This document shows, in pieces, positions 5,912-7,638 of a stretch of DNA of 7,638 nt. A program made the translations under genes and the position numbers. This DNA comes from Christensenella sp. UBA2853. Its GTDB lineage: Bacteria > Bacillota > Clostridia > Christensenellales > Aristaeellaceae. The notes under the pieces are model-generated. The model ran no database searches. It was not told the DNA's origin and was given only the letters and a program-made list of their open reading frames with translations. Position 1 is the first letter of the stretch. Each line of letters begins with the position of its first letter. The DNA lies in contig DEFL01000016.1 of assembly GCA_002350845.1 (NCBI GenBank), positions 1,876 to 9,513 of the forward strand, in the 5' to 3' direction.

Positions 5912-6253
5912 TCATAACCCGCTTCCTGTCTTCTTATCATGGCAGCTCTTACATAAGGGCTGCCAATTATCTTGATCCCAGAACAGCTGCTGGTCTCCCC
6001 GGTGCGGAATAATGTGGTCCACAATTGTCGCTGGGACAACCTTACCTTCAGCCGAGCAGAAAACACACAACGGATGCTGTTTTAGAAAGAGTGCTCTTGC
6101 CGCTCTCCATTTCGCATCGTACCCACGGGCCGCAGCACCTCCACGAAGATGATCTCCGCTCCACATGATATGATCCTTACAGAAAACCTGACCCTGTTCG
6201 CAGAATTCCGGGCATCCGGGATAGCGGCAGGGTCTTCTTGGTTTTTGGGGCAT
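5912..6253 (-). CDS. HNH endonuclease, phage packaging-associated
   Basis: A 113-residue HNH nuclease of the short phage type that sits beside terminase genes and, in HK97-like phages, is needed with terminase for DNA cutting and packaging. An N-terminal zinc-knuckle-like cluster (Cys9, Cys14, Cys18, Cys25, His28) precedes the usual 'GYDAKWRAARALFLKQHPLC' helix (44-63). Next come Cys63-x2-Cys66 and the catalytic 'DHIIPHRGD' (79-87), 'DNWQPLC' with Asn96, and 'CKSCHDKKT' with His105, forming the zinc and HNH sites with Cys101 and Cys104. A GTG two codons earlier is possible, but ATG at 6253 is chosen for its GGAGG seven bases upstream. The gene starts just after the terminase stop and ends directly at the cargo segment. 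It is unusual in lying after, rather than before, the terminase. Motifs are intact. Confidence 0.95.
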   Translation of the reverse strand: MPQKPRRPCRYPGCPEFCEQGQVFCKDHIMWSGDHLRGGAAARGYDAKWRAARALFLKQHPLCVFCSAEGKVVPATIVDHIIPHRGDQQLFWDQDNWQPLCKSCHDKKTGSGL

Positions 6254-6259
6254 TATCAC

Positions 6260-6265
6260 ACCTCC
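6260..6265 (-). promoter_or_regulatory. Shine-Dalgarno site fixing the HNH start
   Basis: GGAGGT on the minus strand, seven bases from its GGAGG core to the ATG at 6253. It almost touches the upstream GTG at 6259, which is therefore an unlikely start. The site lies between the terminase stop and the HNH gene, implying co-transcription. Confidence 0.8.
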
Positions 6266-6267
6266 AG

Positions 6268-7638
6268 TCAGAGAATCAAAAAGCCCCGATCATCATAGAC
6301 CGAGGTACCTGTGTTCGCGTTCTTCAACGCCCGATCCAGCGCCATGACCAGGGCAACTGCTCCATCCACCTTTTCGGTGGACTTTTCCTTATCGATCTTC
6401 AAGTTACCAGCGGGATCAGTACGCACGAAGGCATTGTCCATGTTCCACCGAAGCACCGGATGCCCGCCATGATTCAGCTTCCGTTCCAGTACCAGCCGCA
6501 TCAGTTCCTTTGTCGGCGGGCTCATATCACGAAACCCCTGTCCAAAGGGAACCATGTTGAATCCATCGTCCTCCAGTGTCTGAACCATCATGGTCGCATT
6601 CCAGCGGTCGTAGGCAATCTCCCGGATATTGAACTTCTCCCCCAATTGCAGAATAAACTGCTCGATGAATCCGTAATGCACGACATTCCCTTCTGTCGTA
6701 TGGATGAAGCCCTGACGCTCCCATTTGTCATACATCACATGATCGCGGCGTACCCGCAGCTGCAGCGTTTCTTCCGGCAGCCAGAAATGCGGAACAACGA
6801 TGTACTGTTCTTCCTCGTCCCGGGGCGGGAAAACCAGCACCATGGCCGTGAGGTCGGAAGTGGAAGAAAGGTCAAGCCCGGCATAGCAGGCGCGTCCTTC
6901 CAGTTCATACTCATTGACGGCCCCGCCGCATTCATCCCACTTGTCCATCGGCATCCAGCGGATACTCTGCTTGACCCATTGATTCAGGCGCAGCTGACGG
7001 AACATGTTCTCATCAGCGGGTGTCTCCAGTGCTTTTCGAAAAGCATCCCTAACTTTGTCAATGGAGATCGTCTGATCCAGAGATGGATTGGCTTTATACC
7101 AGTTCTTTTCATCCATCCAATCGGCGTCATCCGGCAGGCCGTAGAGCACCGGGTAGAACCGGGGATCATCCTTCCGGCCCTCGATGATATCCAGTGCCTT
7201 TTGATGAACCTCCCAGCAGATGCTGTTCCGATCGGTGCCTGCCGTTGTCAGCAGGAACCAAAGTGGCTGTTTCCGGGCATCACCACTTCCCTGGGTCATA
7301 ACATCATACAGAGCTCGGGTGGGCTGGGTGTGCAGCTCGTCAAAGATGCAGGCGCTGACGTTCAGGCCGTGCTTGGTGGCCACTTCCGATGACAATACCT
7401 GATAGATGCTTCCGGTCGGCTGATACACCATACGCTTGGTGCTGGGAATGATCTTGATCCGCTTGCTGAGCGCCGGGGACTGCTTCACCATGTCTACCGC
7501 CACATCGAAAACGATGGCTGCCTGCTGACGGTCGCTGGCGCAGGAGTAAACCTCCGCCCGCCACTCATCATCATTGCAGAGCATGTTCAGGGCGATGGCA
7601 GCGCCGAGCTCACTCTTTCCGTTCTTCTTCGGGATCTC
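6268..7638 (-). CDS. terL: Terminase large subunit, 5'-truncated by window edge
   Basis: The visible 456 codons of a large terminase (Terminase_1/YmfN type), the ATPase-nuclease that drives DNA into the prohead and cuts concatemers. The frame is open through the window edge, so the Met at 7584 is internal and not the start. Just inside the edge is the Walker A region 'PKKNGKSELG' (visible residues 3-12). Walker B 'CIFDELH' follows, with Asp100-Glu101, and the coupling motif 'LLTTAGTD' is at about 129-136. The RNase H-like nuclease has its acidic residues in 'YAGLDLSSTSDL' (Asp256), 'IAYDRWN' (Asp344) and 'EKVDGAVAL' (Asp425). Roughly 80-100 N-terminal residues are estimated to lie outside, by comparison with the family's typical length. 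The small terminase is presumably further upstream, beyond the window. Confidence 0.97.
   Translation of the reverse strand, partial: EIPKKNGKSELGAAIALNMLCNDDEWRAEVYSCASDRQQAAIVFDVAVDMVKQSPALSKRIKIIPSTKRMVYQPTGSIYQVLSSEVATKHGLNVSACIFDELHTQPTRALYDVMTQGSGDARKQPLWFLLTTAGTDRNSICWEVHQKALDIIEGRKDDPRFYPVLYGLPDDADWMDEKNWYKANPSLDQTISIDKVRDAFRKALETPADENMFRQLRLNQWVKQSIRWMPMDKWDECGGAVNEYELEGRACYAGLDLSSTSDLTAMVLVFPPRDEEEQYIVVPHFWLPEETLQLRVRRDHVMYDKWERQGFIHTTEGNVVHYGFIEQFILQLGEKFNIREIAYDRWNATMMVQTLEDDGFNMVPFGQGFRDMSPPTKELMRLVLERKLNHGGHPVLRWNMDNAFVRTDPAGNLKIDKEKSTEKVDGAVALVMALDRALKNANTGTSVYDDRGFLIL

Larger units (their letters stand above)
1..7638 (-). mobile_element. Prophage/phage packaging and head-assembly region (partial)
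   Basis: A continuous minus-strand run of HK97-type morphogenesis genes fills the window: large terminase, HNH endonuclease, portal, ClpP-like protease, major capsid protein, head-fibre-like protein, connector, head-closure protein and tail-completion-like protein. Apart from the two-gene insert between HNH and portal, this is the standard order for Bacillota siphophages. Both ends are cut by the window. Neither attachment sites nor integrase are visible, so a free phage and an integrated prophage cannot be told apart. Confidence 0.95.

Noticed and set aside
6238..7392. 384-codon plus-strand open frame opposite the terminase gene
   Set aside because: The opposite strand carries unmistakable terminase motifs over the whole stretch. 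The plus product is His/Pro-rich without any domain I recognise.
7582..7584. ATG at 7584 as the start of the terminase
   Set aside because: The frame stays open to the window edge and the upstream codons encode the Walker A motif, so this Met is internal.

Overview
The window is the packaging and head-assembly part of a tailed phage or prophage with an HK97-type capsid. Every credible gene lies on the minus strand, so transcription runs from high to low coordinates. The host is probably a member of the Bacillota, perhaps a gut Clostridia lineage. This rests on strong GGAGG-type ribosome binding sites before nearly every gene, the style of the HK97-family proteins, and medium G+C in the phage genes. 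The species cannot be told from this piece.

In transcription order: the large terminase subunit (cut by the right window edge, with Walker A just inside), an HNH endonuclease, a two-gene A+T-rich insert (a four-helix membrane protein, then a divergent phosphoglycosyl transferase-like protein), the portal, a ClpP-like prohead protease, the major capsid protein, a short head-fibre-like protein, a gp6/gp15-like connector, a gp16-like head-closure protein, and the start of a tail-completion-like protein cut by the left edge. From portal to left edge the genes overlap by 1-4 nt or are separated by about 14-50 nt, each with its own Shine-Dalgarno sequence, as in a single late operon. TerL packages DNA through the portal; the protease matures a capsid whose N-terminal delta domain acts as internal scaffold; the small proteins close the head and join it to the tail.

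The unusual part is about 4424-5911, between HNH and portal, where head operons normally hold nothing else. It has the architecture of a 'moron' (an independently expressed cargo unit): a good sigma-A-type promoter (TTGCTA-17 bp-TACAAT), a 9-bp inverted repeat across the -10 that could be an operator, two tightly coupled genes for membrane proteins, and a hairpin/T-run terminator directly before the portal ribosome binding site. Its base composition is much more A+T-rich than the flanking genes. The transferase-like protein keeps the overall monotopic PGT layout but has Asp-Tyr where the family has its catalytic Asp-Glu pair, and it lacks the Pro-Arg-Pro motif. It may therefore have an altered or non-enzymatic role. 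A lysogen-expressed host-surface or exclusion function is a plausible but untested idea.

No stretch above 300 bases lacks a gene. The two longest gaps are 5799-5911 (promoter and inverted repeat) and 4406-4562 (terminator). No tRNA, rRNA, CRISPR array, insertion sequence or attachment site was seen.
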